This document shows positions 1 through 9,801 of a DNA stretch of 64,000 nt, in pieces. The notes beneath the pieces are model-generated. The model saw nothing but the letters and a program-made list of their open reading frames with translations. It was not told the DNA's origin and searched no databases. Where the stretch lies: NCBI RefSeq assembly GCF_026213295.1, contig NC_079412.1, forward strand, positions 17,554,837 through 17,618,836, written 5' to 3'. Position 1 is the first letter of the stretch. The number at the start of each line of letters is the position of its first letter. The position numbers and the translations under genes were made by a program. The DNA is from Gadus chalcogrammus (Eukaryota > Chordata > Actinopteri > Gadiformes > Gadidae).

Positions 1-1018
1 CCACCGGGATGTCATGGGAGATCAGCCTGGTACAGCCCAGATCTCCATCATGGGCTGAGAAAACAGGGGCATACTGTCTCAGCAGAGACCTCACCTGGAG
101 CTGTTCCTCTGCAGACAACGAGGACAGGTCTACATCCTCTGCCTGCTGCTGTACAGTAGGGGCAACTGTCTGAGATGACAACATGGCCACACAAGATGGC
201 ACCTCACTGACACCTGGAGGAAGGCTCACGACATTTACTGCATCGAGTGTGCCAACGACAGTGCGAGCATACAACACAACGTCGGTCGAGCCTACATTGG
301 TGACAGGTATGTATGCTGTTCCCCTGATCACTTGAACCAGGGCAGGGGAAGCAAGCAAACCAGCAGGCAACCCAGAGGCCGGGGGCTCAAACAACACTGT
401 GGAACCAAGATACTTCTCAGCACATGTGGCTGCCACGATCTTCATGACCCCACCAGGAATACGCCAAGCCCCCTTACCTCTGACCTTTGCCCTTCCTGAA
501 CTATCCGGAGGGGTCTGAGCATCCACATGTCGACACTGCTGCAGTGCCTGCACAACAGGGGATGGAGTCCCAGATACACAGGACTGAGCGAACAACTCCT
601 CACCATACTGTCCAAAGAGCTCTTGGTAGCATTTGCGAATCACATTCATACCCAGAACACCAGGCACTTGAGCAGGCGTACCGCCAGGAGGGTCCTTTAC
701 AACCAACACTCCACAATTTGGCATCAACTTTCCACAAAGTTGTACCTCAAGCTCTAAGTAGCCAATGTATGGTATAGCTAAACCATTAGCAGCTCGAAGC
801 TGCAACCAGTGGCATGACTGGAGGCGCTCCTGACCCCAAAGCTCAAAATACTGATGAAAAAAGCTCTCCGACACACAGGACACCATAGACCCCGTATCCA
901 CTAGACACGGAACCATCACTCCACCCATGCTCACATCGACATGAGGACAAGACGAGATCAGCTTAGGAACATTTAAAACACTAAAACCAGCTTGTGAGCC
1001 CATAGCCGCCCCACCCAA
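1..1018 (-). CDS. pol: Element A copy 1: pol, partial (protease to start of RT)
   Basis: This is the amino-terminal third of the Ty3/gypsy polyprotein, cut by the window edge. It is open throughout and matches the start of copy 2 (14964-18128) base for base at an offset of 17110. It carries the aspartic protease, with the Asp-Thr-Gly-Ser active site at about residue 41, then the linker that leads into RT. The catalytic RT residues lie outside the window. The start marked here is a TTG in the open frame; the real mode of expression is probably a -1 frameshift from gag at 1048-1054. Nothing to the left can be judged. Confidence 0.85.
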   Translation of the reverse strand, partial: MGGAAMGSQAGFSVLNVPKLISSCPHVDVSMGGVMVPCLVDTGSMVSCVSESFFHQYFELWGQERLQSCHWLQLRAANGLAIPYIGYLELEVQLCGKLMPNCGVLVVKDPPGGTPAQVPGVLGMNVIRKCYQELFGQYGEELFAQSCVSGTPSPVVQALQQCRHVDAQTPPDSSGRAKVRGKGAWRIPGGVMKIVAATCAEKYLGSTVLFEPPASGLPAGLLASPALVQVIRGTAYIPVTNVGSTDVVLYARTVVGTLDAVNVVSLPPGVSEVPSCVAMLSSQTVAPTVQQQAEDVDLSSLSAEEQLQVRSLLRQYAPVFSAHDGDLGCTRLISHDIPV

Positions 1019-1054
1019 ACTGTGGCTCTTCAGTTCAGTGGGCTCTAGTTTCCC
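996..1054 (-). promoter_or_regulatory. Element A copy 1: -1 frameshift site with downstream stem
   Basis: On the minus strand the heptamer GGGAAAC (1048-1054) sits in X-XXY-YYZ phase directly before the gag stop codon TAG (1045-1047). A -1 slip there enters exactly the pol frame. Two bases later GAGCCCA begins, and it can pair with TGGGCTC, ending at 996; AGCC/GGCT adds an inner stem. The spacer is shorter than the usual 5-9 bases, which is a reservation. Confidence 0.7.
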
Positions 1055-2097
1055 GACATCGAAGCGGGGCCAGACTGTCTACCCGGATTAGGTGGAGGTT
1101 GTGCAAAAGATTGAGAGTGAGGAGCACGCACGCCGTCACACTCTCTCGCATAATGGCCAGGCTGCTTACAACGCCGGCATATTACAGGGTCTGAACGAGA
1201 TGGACGGCTGCGCCAGTTGGAGTCCTGCAAGCGTGCAATGCTTTCGGTGAGTTGATTCAGCTGCTCTTGCTGCCGCTTTAGCATCTCCCTCATCTCACTC
1301 ACCTCAGACACTGGGGGTGAAGGGACAGGGCCATAATGGCCACCCTGAACGCCATACTGAACACCAGAGACTAAGTGGAGTGAATGACTGCGGGCCCTCA
1401 TCCGAGCAGGTGAACCTTCACGCTCCCACTGGATTGCCTCGGCCCTGACCTCTAACAAGGTGCAGTCAGGCCAGTTACGCACAAACTGCTTCAACTGACG
1501 ACGCAGGGAACCCTCTAAAACATGCTCAACAAACTGGTCTCTCAGAAGTGCCTCGGTATTTAACATACCGGTAGGCGCACGCTGTCTCACCTTAGCCACG
1601 AGACCCATCAAAGCGAGGGAGAACTCCTGAAGAGTCTCTCCCTCCTGCTGCTTCCTGGAGAAGAATGCTTCCTGCAGAGCGACATAAGACTCAGTACACC
1701 CGTATAATTCCTGCAAGATGGAAAGTATTTTACCAGGGTCCTCTCGGTCTGCATAAGAGCGATGCTTTATTTCCTCCTTAGCCTCACCCTCTAGGTGGTC
1801 GAAGAGAAAAAATGCACGGTCAGAGAAGGATAAATGCCGCGCCCTCATACATGCTTTTGCCTCTTCTATCCACTCACTCAGCCCTATACCTGTCCTCCCC
1901 CTAAAGATGGGACACTTCCTATCTCGGGGTATAAAGACTAGTCTCTCCGATACAGGGACACTAGAAGTGGAGGGAGCAGTAGATGGCTCAGAAGCAGCAG
2001 ATGATGCACTAGGGCCAGCCTGCTCCTGCCGCAGCTGCTCATTGTCAGCCTTTAACTGGGCAATCAAGGCTTTGAGTTCCTGCAACTCTTCAGTCAT
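1045..2097 (-). CDS. gag: Element A copy 1: gag polyprotein (350 aa)
   Basis: Structural protein of the retrotransposon particle. Residues 1-30 are a heptad-like Leu/Glu-rich stretch that looks like a short coiled coil, followed by a Ser/Pro/Ala-rich linker. Residues about 60-230 form an alpha-helical capsid region of PNMA/Ty3 type (F-x-GRTG, LSEWIEE, a Leu-Glu-Gly-Glu-Ala block, a LQEFS block). A Gln-rich helix precedes one CCHC zinc knuckle with C307, C310, H315 and C320, which binds RNA. The ATG lies 228 bases after the PBS. No stops or frameshifts are present. Protein identical to copies 2, 4 and 5 by eye. There is no sign of an env gene. Confidence 0.9.
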   Translation of the reverse strand: MTEELQELKALIAQLKADNEQLRQEQAGPSASSAASEPSTAPSTSSVPVSERLVFIPRDRKCPIFRGRTGIGLSEWIEEAKACMRARHLSFSDRAFFLFDHLEGEAKEEIKHRSYADREDPGKILSILQELYGCTESYVALQEAFFSRKQQEGETLQEFSLALMGLVAKVRQRAPTGMLNTEALLRDQFVEHVLEGSLRRQLKQFVRNWPDCTLLEVRAEAIQWEREGSPARMRARSHSLHLVSGVQYGVQGGHYGPVPSPPVSEVSEMREMLKRQQEQLNQLTESIARLQDSNWRSRPSRSDPVICRRCKQPGHYARECDGVRAPHSQSFAQPPPNPGRQSGPASMSGN

Positions 2098-2210
2098 GAC
2101 TCAACTGACACTACTCCCCAGATAAAACACTACACTAAAAAACTAGGCCTATAGCGAGGAACCTCACCCGAAACGGCACGGGGATCCGCTGGGAACACTG
2201 CTGCTTTGTC

Positions 2211-2241
<31 letters not shown>

Positions 2242-2325
2242 GCTCAATATGCCTACAAAAGAAAACAATATTAGAACAAAAAAATAAATAAAACCAACGA
2301 ACACGTCTCTGCCTAATTAGAGTGT
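2098..2325 (-). other. Element A copy 1: untranslated leader with poly(A) tract
   Basis: Region between the PBS and the gag ATG. On the minus strand it holds a pyrimidine-rich stretch ending in TTTTGTAG (splice-acceptor-like), an uninterrupted run of 28 A (2211-2238), then GACAAAGCAGCAGTG, which is shared with the leader of element B, so the two elements are homologous from there on. No coding potential. Confidence 0.6.
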
Positions 2326-2343
2326 ATCCTGCCGACAACGCCA
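2326..2343 (-). other. Element A copy 1: primer-binding site, tRNA-Ser type
   Basis: Minus strand TGGCGTTGTCGGCAGGAT. It begins with TGG, complementary to tRNA CCA, and matches the complement of the 3' 18 bases of vertebrate tRNA-Ser (AGA/TGA type, recalled from general knowledge) except for one base. It lies two bases after an LTR end in CACA, the usual Ty3/gypsy spacing. Confidence 0.65.
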
Positions 2344-2345
2344 AG

Positions 2346-3432
2346 TGTGGCAGGGCGAGGGGAGAAGCGGGCACGGGGCGAGGTCACGTTAGGGACCACA
2401 CCAAGCACAGCCCGTGTTCAGGAGGTTGCAGACAACGCCACCTTGGGACTTTCACCCAAAGATTTAATTTAGGACACGCAAGTAAGTTGACTCTAATGGC
2501 AGGAGACGTGGTTCACAGTTTTAACAATATATATTTTATTTAATTAATCCAATGGACTAATCACACAATAAACTGTTATGGCGGGGGCTGATGTGAATGG
2601 GGGGACGAGCGAAGGGAAGGGTCCAAATAATATAAATCACCCGGGTAAATGATAATCACACACACAAACACAAATCCCAGGGAAGCACAGCACACAGGAA
2701 AAAAGGGACACCGCCACCACCACAGACCTCTGCAAAGTAAAACAGACAAGAATCAAACACAATAAAACAAAACTAATACGAAACCAAAAACGGGGCAAAC
2801 AATCAATCCAAACAAATATCCTTTGCTCAAAAACAGAAAAGAAAGTAAATAAACAAACTATATTCAAAGCAAAAGAAACCCAATGGCCAAGGCGGCACGC
2901 TTATGGAAATGGCTGTAACGGTTCCGGCCGTGGTAACACAACGCCAAATCTGTTGCAACGCTGTAGGCAACAGACAACAAACAGCGCTATAAACAAGGAC
3001 AACAGACAAAGCTGTAAACACAACAGCGGACGGCGCTGTAATTGAAACTGCAGACGAAATATAAAGACAAAGCAGCAGGGTTCAGCCGTTCAGGTTGCTC
3101 AGTAGCCGTCCCTCATCTAAAAACAGAATGCATAAAATTGGTAAAAATGTTTATTATTGAAATTACCGTATGGGCCCAATGCTGGATTAAAACACACTAT
3201 ACCTGTTGACTCGATTGGCGGCACACTGACGATAACAGGGGGAGGAGCCTACAGCTACATGCGGTACCTACAACCGAACCATTGTTAGCGCTAATATTTA
3301 ATAATCAGATTGTGCAGACCAAGAGGACACTTACCAACGCAGGCCAACGGGAGTAGCGCACGCTAATAGCGGGGCACGGCAGCTCAAGCGCTCTGCAGCA
3401 AAGCAAATGCACCCAAGAGTCAACAACAATAA
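2346..3432 (-). mobile_element. Element A copy 1: 5' LTR (outer end uncertain)
   Basis: About 1.09 kb between the satellite and the PBS. On the minus strand it ends in CACA next to the PBS, carries an AATAAA signal (2535-2540) about 190 bases before that end, and contains a T-rich middle. A GTAAGT donor-like site is at 3329-3334. The distal end begins near TGTTGTTGAC, but there is no 3' LTR of A here to confirm the start, and it may be clipped by the satellite. Hydrophobic short reading frames within it have no coding signature. Confidence 0.6.
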
Positions 3433-6400
3433 CGCTCTGAAAAGCATTTTGCGCTCGTAAACAAGAAATGTTGACATCTCTGTCAATTTCAATGCAAACG
3501 AGTTACTAAGCTCACCACAGGGTTATAGGGCCATTACTCCACCATTTGGAAGTAGTTTTGAGCAAAATCAACAATGTAAGGTCAAAAACATATTATTGGC
3601 CAAAAAGTGATTCTAGCGCTCTGAAAAGCATTTTGCGCTCATAAAACAAGAAATGTTGATATCTCTGTCAATTTCAATGCAAACGTGTTACTAAGCTCAC
3701 CGTAGCGTTATAGGGCCAACTCCACCATTTGGAAGTGATCAAAAAGTGATTCTAACGCTCTGAAAAGCATTTTGCGCTCATAAACAAGAAATGTTGATAT
3801 CTCTGTCAATTCCAATGCAAACGTGTTACTAAGCTCACCACAGGGTTATAGGGCCATTACTCCACCATTTGGAAGTAGTTTTGAGCAAAATCAACAATGT
3901 AAGGTCAAAAACACATTGTTGGCCAAAAAGTGATTCTAGCGCTCTGAAAAGCATTTTGCGCTCACAAAAATAAGACATGTTTATATCTCTGGCAATTTCA
4001 ATGCAAACGTGTTACTAAGCTGACCAAAGGGTTGAAGGGCCAAACTCCACCATTTGGAAGTGATCAAAAAGTGATTCTAACGCTCTGAAAAGCATTTTGC
4101 GCTCATAAACAAGAAATGTTGATATCTCTGTCAATTTCAATGCTAACGTGTTACTAAGCTCACCAGAGGGTTATAGGGCCATTACTCCACCATTTGGAAG
4201 TAGTTTTGAGCAAAATCAACAATGTAAGGTCAAAAACACATTGTTGGCCAAAAAGTGATTCTAGCGCTCTGAAAAGCATTTTGCGCTCATAAAAATAAGA
4301 AATGTTGATATCTCTGTCAATTTCAATGCAAACGTGTTACTAAGCTCACCACAGGGTTATAGGGCCATTACTCCACCATTTGGAAGTAGTTTTGAGCAAA
4401 ATCAACAATGTAAGGTCAAAAACACATTGTTGGCCAAAAAGTGATTCTAGCGCTCTGAAAAGCATTTTGCGCTCATAAAAATAAGACATGTTGATATCTC
4501 TGTCAATTTCAATGCATTGGAAGTGATCAAAAAGTGATTCTAACGCTCTGAAAAGCATTTTGCGCTCATAAACAAGAAATGTTGATATCTCTGTCAATTT
4601 CAATGCAAACGTGTTACTAAGATCACCGTAGCGTTATAGGGCCAACTCCACCATTTGGAAGGGATCAAAAAGTGATTCTAACGCTCTGAAAAGCATTTTG
4701 CGCACATAAACAAGAAATGTTGATATCTCTGTCAATTTCAATGCAAACGTGTTACTAAGCTCACCACAGGGTTATAGGGCCATTACTCCACCATTTGGAA
4801 GTAGTTTTGAGCAAAATCAACAATATAAGGTCGAAAACACATTGTTGGCCAAAAAGTGATTCTAGCGCTCTGAAAAGCATATTGCTCTCATAAAACAAGA
4901 AATGTTGATATCTCTGTCAATTTCAATGCAAACGTGTTACTAAGCTCACCACAGAGTTATAGGGCCATTACTCCACCAATTGGAAGTAGTTTTGAGCAAA
5001 ATCAACAATGTAAGGTCAAAAACACATTGTTGGCCAAAAAGTGATTCTAGCGCTCTGAAAAGCATTTTGCGCTCATAAAAATAAGACATGTTGATATCTC
5101 TGTCAATTTCAATGCAAACGTGTTACTAAGCTTACCAAAAGGTTGAAGGGCCAAACTCCACCATTTGGAAGTGATCAAAAAGTGATTCTAACGCTCTGAA
5201 AAGCATTTTGCGCTCGTAAACAAGAAATGTTGATATCTCTGTCAATTTCAATGCAAACGTGTTACTAAGCTCACCGTAGCGTTATAGGGCCAACTCCACC
5301 ATTTGGAAGTGATCAAAAAGTGATTCTAACGCTCTGAAAAGCATTTTGCGCTCATAAACAAGAAATGTAGATATCTCTGTCAATTTCAATGCAAACGTGT
5401 TACTAAGCTCACCACAGGGTTATAGGGCCATTACTCCACCATTTGGAAGTAGTTTTGAGCAAAATCAACAATGTAAGGTCAAAAACACATTATTGGCCAA
5501 AAAGTGATTCTAGCTCTCTGAAAAGCATTTTGCGCTCATAAACAAGAAATGTTGATATCTCTGTCAATTTCAATGCAAACGTGTTACTAAGCTCACCACA
5601 GGGTTATAGGGCCCATTACTCCACCATTTGGAAGTAGTTTTGAGCAAAATCAACAATGTAAGGTCAAAAACACATTGTTGGCCAAAAAGTGATTCTAGCG
5701 CTCTGAAAAGCATTTTGCGCTCATAAAAATAAGAAATGTTGATATCTCTGTCAATTTCAATGCAAACGTGTTACTAAGCTCACCACAGGGTTATAGGGCC
5801 ATTACTCCACCATTTGGAAGTAGTTTTGAGCAAAATCAACAATGTAAGGTCAAAAACACATTGTTGGCCAAAAAGTGATTCTAGCGCTCTGAAAAGCATT
5901 TTGCGCTCATAAGACATGTTGATATCTCTGTCAATTTCAATGCATTGGAAGTGATCAAAAAGTGATTCTAACGCTCTGAAAAGCATTTTGCGCTCATAAA
6001 CAAGAAATGTTGATATCTCTGTCAATTTCAATGCAAACGTGTTACTAAGCTCACCGTAGCGTTATAGGGCCAACTCCACCATTTGGAAGTGATCAAAAAG
6101 TGATTCTAACGCTCTGAAAAGCATTTTGCGCTCATAAACAAGAAATGTAGATATCTCTGTCAATTTCAATGCAAACGTGTTACTAAGCTCACCACAGGGT
6201 TATAGGGCCATTACTCCACCATTTGGAAGTAGTTTTGAGCAAAATCAACAATATAAGGTCGAAAACACATTGTTGGCCAAAAAGTGATTCTAGCGCTCTG
6301 AAAAGCATATTGCTCTCATAAAAACAAGAAATGTTGATATCTCTGTCAATTTCAATGCAAACGTGTTACTAAGCTCACCACAGAGTTATAGGGCCATTAC

Positions 6401-8604
6401 TCCACCATTTGGAAGTAGTTTTGAGCAAAATCAACAATGTAAGGTCAAAAACACATTGTTGGCCAAAAAGTGATTCTAGCGCTCTGAAAAGCATTTTGCG
6501 CTCATAAAAATAAGACATGTTGATATCTCTGTCAATTTCAATGCAAACGTGTTACTAAGCTTACCAAAGGTTGAAGGGCCAAACTCCACCATTTGGAAGT
6601 GATCAAAAGTGATTCTAACGCTCTGAAAAGCATTTTGCGCTCATAAACAAGAAATGTTGATATCTCTGTCAATTTCAATGCAAACGTGTTACTAAGCTCA
6701 CCGTAGCGTTATAGGGCCAACTCCACCATTTGGAAGTGATCAAAAAGTGATTCTAACGCTCTGAAAAGCATTTTGCGCTCATAAACAAGAAATGTTGATA
6801 TCTCTGTCAATTTCAATGCAAACGTGTTACTAAGCTCACCACAGGGTTATAGGGACATTACTCCACCATTTGGAAGTAGTTTTGAGCAAAATCAACAATG
6901 TAAGGTCAAAAACACATTGTTGGCCAAAAAGTGATTCTAGCGCTCTGAAAAGCATTTTGCGCTCATAAAATAAGACATGTTGATATCTCTGTCAATTTCA
7001 ATGCAAACGTGTTACTAAGCTTACCAAAGGGTTGAAGGGCCAAACTCCACCATTTGGAAGTGATCAAAAAGTGATTCTAACGCTCTGAAAAGCATTTTGC
7101 GCTCATAAACAAGAAATGTTGATATCTCTGTCAATTTCAATGCAAACGTGTTACTAAGCTCACCACAGGGTTATAGGGCCATTACTCCACCATTTGGAAG
7201 TAGTTTTGAGCAAAATCAACAATGTAAGGTCAAAAACACATTGTTGGCCAAAAAGTGATTCTAGCGCTCTGAAAAGCATTTTGCGCTCATAAAAATAAGA
7301 AATGTTGATATCTCTGTCAATTTCAATGCAAACGTGTTACTAAGCTCACCACAGGGTTATAGGGCCATTACTCCACCATTTGGAAGTAGTTTTGAGCAAA
7401 ATCAACAATGTAAGGTCAAAAACACATTGTTGGCCAAAAAGTGATTCTAGCGCTCTGAAAAGCATTTTGCGCTCATAAAAATAAGACATGTTGATATCTC
7501 TGTCAATTTCAATGCATTGGAAGTGATCAAAAAGTGATTCTAACGCTCTGAAAAGCATTTTGCGCTCATAAACAAGAAATGTTGATATCTCTGTCAATTT
7601 CAATGCAAACGTGTTACTAAGCTCACCGTAGCGTTATAGGGCCAACTCCACCATTTGGAAGTGATCAAAAAGTGATTCTAACGCTCTGAAAAGCATTTTG
7701 CGCTCATAAACAAGAAATGTAGATATCTCTGTCAATTTCAATGCAAACGTGTTACTAAGCTCACCACAGGGTTATAGGGCCATTACTCCACCATTTGGAA
7801 GTAGTTTTGAGCAAAATCAACAATATAAGGTCGAAAACACATTGTTGGCCAAAAAGTGATTCTTGCGCTCTGAAAAGCATATTGCTCTCATAAAAACAAG
7901 AAATGTTGATATCTCTGTCAATTTCAATGCCAACGTGTTACTAAGCTCACCACAGAGTTATAGGGCCATTACTCCACCATTTGGAAGTAGTTTTGAGCAA
8001 AATCAACAATGTAAGGTCAAAAACACATTGTTGGCCAAAAAGTGATTCTAGCGCTCTGAAAAGCATTTTGCGCTCATAAAAATAAGACATGTTGATATCT
8101 CTGTCAATTTCAATGCAAACGTGTTACTAAGCTTACCAAAAGGTTGAAGGGCCAAACTCCACCATTTGGAAGTGATCAAAAAGTGATTCTAACGCTCTGA
8201 AAAGCATTTTGCGCTCATAAACAAGAAATGTTGATATTTCTGTCAATTTCAATGCAAACGTGTTACTAAGCTCACCGTAGCGTTATAGGGCCAACTCCAC
8301 CATTTGGAAGTGATCAAAAAGTGATTCTAACGCTCTGAAAAGCATTTTGCGCTCATAAACAAGAAATGTTGATATCTCTGTCAATTTCAATGCAAACGTG
8401 TTTCTAAGCTCACCACAGGGTTATAGGGCCATTACTCCACCATTTGGAAGTAGTTTTGAGCAAAATCAACAATGTAAGGTCAAAAACACATTATTGGCCA
8501 AAAAGTGATTCTAGCGCTCTGAAAAGCATTTTGCGCTCATAAAAACAAGAAATGTTGATATCTCTGTCAATTTCAATGCAAACGTGTTACTAAGCTCACC
8601 GTAG
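3433..8604. repeat. Satellite array of unit 1 (5.17 kb)
   Basis: Tandem AT-rich satellite. Monomers start at CGCTCTGAAAAGC. The first twelve begin at 3433, 3617, 3756, 3940, 4081, 4265, 4451, 4544, 4682, 4866, 5051 and 5192, giving lengths of about 184 (long), 138-141 (short) and 93 (very short). The short form lacks a block after the CATTTGGAAG motif; the very short form also lacks the GTGTTACTAAGC block. A very-short monomer recurs near 4451, 5885 and 7451, showing a higher-order repeat of about 1.43-1.57 kb. Reading frames of 60-85 codons in it only echo the monomer and are not genes. The array ends abruptly at GTAG/ATTGGGG, inside a monomer. Confidence 0.97.
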
Positions 8605-8741
8605 ATTGGGGCGATCAGAGACAAAGCAGCAGTGGCCCCTCGTGGATCTTCGTGAGGGAGTTCTCCCTCACTATAGGTTTGACTTTCGTGGTGCTTTTGC
8701 ATCATCGTAGCTACTAGTAGTGTAGTGAGTTTGTAGTAATC
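8605..8741 (+). other. Element B copy 1: truncated leader
   Basis: 137 bases between satellite and gag ATG. From GACAAAGCAGCAGTG onward it is recognisably the counterpart of the element A leader. Upstream only ATTGGGGCGATCAGA remains; TGGGGCGATCAG could be mistaken for a primer-binding site but fits no tRNA 3' end I recognise. The 5' LTR of B is missing, so this copy has no upstream promoter of its own. Confidence 0.6.
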
Positions 8742-9801
8742 ATGGAGGAGGAAACTCAGGAACTTAGAGAGCTGATTGCACAGTTAAAAGCAGATAATGA
8801 GCGGTTGCGACAGGGACAGGCTGGCTCAAGTGCTCTACCGTCTACCTCTTCAGCAGTACCTGCTGCCTCTCCTACTTCTGTTCCCTCTGTAGCAGAGAGA
8901 CTAATTTTTGTGCCTAGAGATAGGAAGTGTACCATCTTTAGGGGAAGGACAGGCATAGGATTGAGTGAGTGGGTGGAGGAGGTGCAGGCGAGTGTGAGGG
9001 CTCGACATCTGTCCCGGTCTGACCAGGCGTTTTTTTTGTTCGACCACCTAGAGGGAGAGGCCAAGGAGGAGATAAAGTATCGCTCTGCCTCTGAGAGAGA
9101 GGACCCCGCTAGAATACTTGCCATTTTAGACGAGCTGTATGGGTGCTCAGAGTCGTATGTTGCAGTGCAGCAAGCTTTCTTTTCCAGAGGTCAACAAGAA
9201 GGAGAAACGCTTCAGGAGTTCTCCCTCGCGTTGATGAGCCTCATGGGGAAAGTGAAGCGGTGCGCCCCCGCTGACATGCCACACGCCGGGGCCCTTCTGA
9301 GAGATCAATTTGTTGAGCACATCTTGAATAGTTCCTTGCGACGCGAGTTGAAGCAGTTGGTGCGTCGCCAAACCTGATAGCACCTTGCTTGAGGTGAGGG
9401 CCGAGGCGATTCGATGGGAGCGTGAGGGTTTGCCTGGTGGTGTGAGAGGTCGCAGCCACTCGGTCCCCTTAGTGTATGGTGTCCAGTATGGTGTTCATGG
9501 TGCCCCCCAGGCTATTGCCCCACCTACCGCGGTGTCTGAGATGAGCGAGATGAGGGAGATGTTGAAGCGTCAACAAGAGCAGCTTGATCAGCTTGTAGGA
9601 AGCATTGCTCAGCTACAAAACTCCAACCAGTACCGTCGTCCACCACGGCCTGGGCCTCTAATATGCAGGCGTTGTAACCAGCCGGGACACTATGCAAATT
9701 AGTGTGATGGCGAGCGCGTTCCCTCTCGTTCACAGTTTCCCTCACGACCCCCCTTGAATGCTGATCGACAATCTCGCCCTCATTCCATGTCGGAAAACTA
9801 G
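8742..9801 (+). pseudogene. gag: Element B copy 1: gag, frameshifted and stopped
   Basis: Homologue of the A gag with the same order of parts: N-terminal coiled-coil-like region, Ser/Pro linker, PNMA-like capsid, Gln-rich helix, CCHC knuckle. Reading stops at 9375-9377 because one extra base lies in the stretch 9362-9376 compared with A (19 instead of 18 bases between the aligned Val-Arg and Pro-Asp codons). The frame resumes at about 9385. A second break, TAG at 9700-9702, replaces the Glu just before the last Cys of the zinc knuckle; this one is found only in the X subtype (copies 1 and 3). The end reads GAA AAC TAG; the frameshift heptamer is degraded to GGAAAAC (9792-9798). Confidence 0.9.

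Noticed and set aside
487..777. Plus-strand reading frames inside element A gag-pol, and minus-strand frames inside element B
   Set aside because: They are antisense shadows of strongly recognisable gag and pol frames; each recurs only because the host frame recurs.
2637..3021. Hydrophobic short frames in the A LTR, seemingly membrane proteins or an env remnant
   Set aside because: T-rich DNA gives Phe/Leu/Val-rich translations by composition. There is no signal-peptide plus cysteine pattern and no env position after pol.
3433..8604. Regularly spaced repeats that might be read as a CRISPR array
   Set aside because: Whole monomers are conserved with no unique spacers, the monomers vary in length, and the context is eukaryotic retrotransposons. 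It is a satellite.
8605..8620. Primer-binding site for element B at TGGGGCGATCAG
   Set aside because: It does not fit a tRNA 3' end I can recognise, and there is no LTR end before it, only satellite.
4346..8705. Recurrent 60-85-codon reading frames in the satellite
   Set aside because: They repeat with the monomers, change frame with each indel, and have no initiation context or family resemblance.
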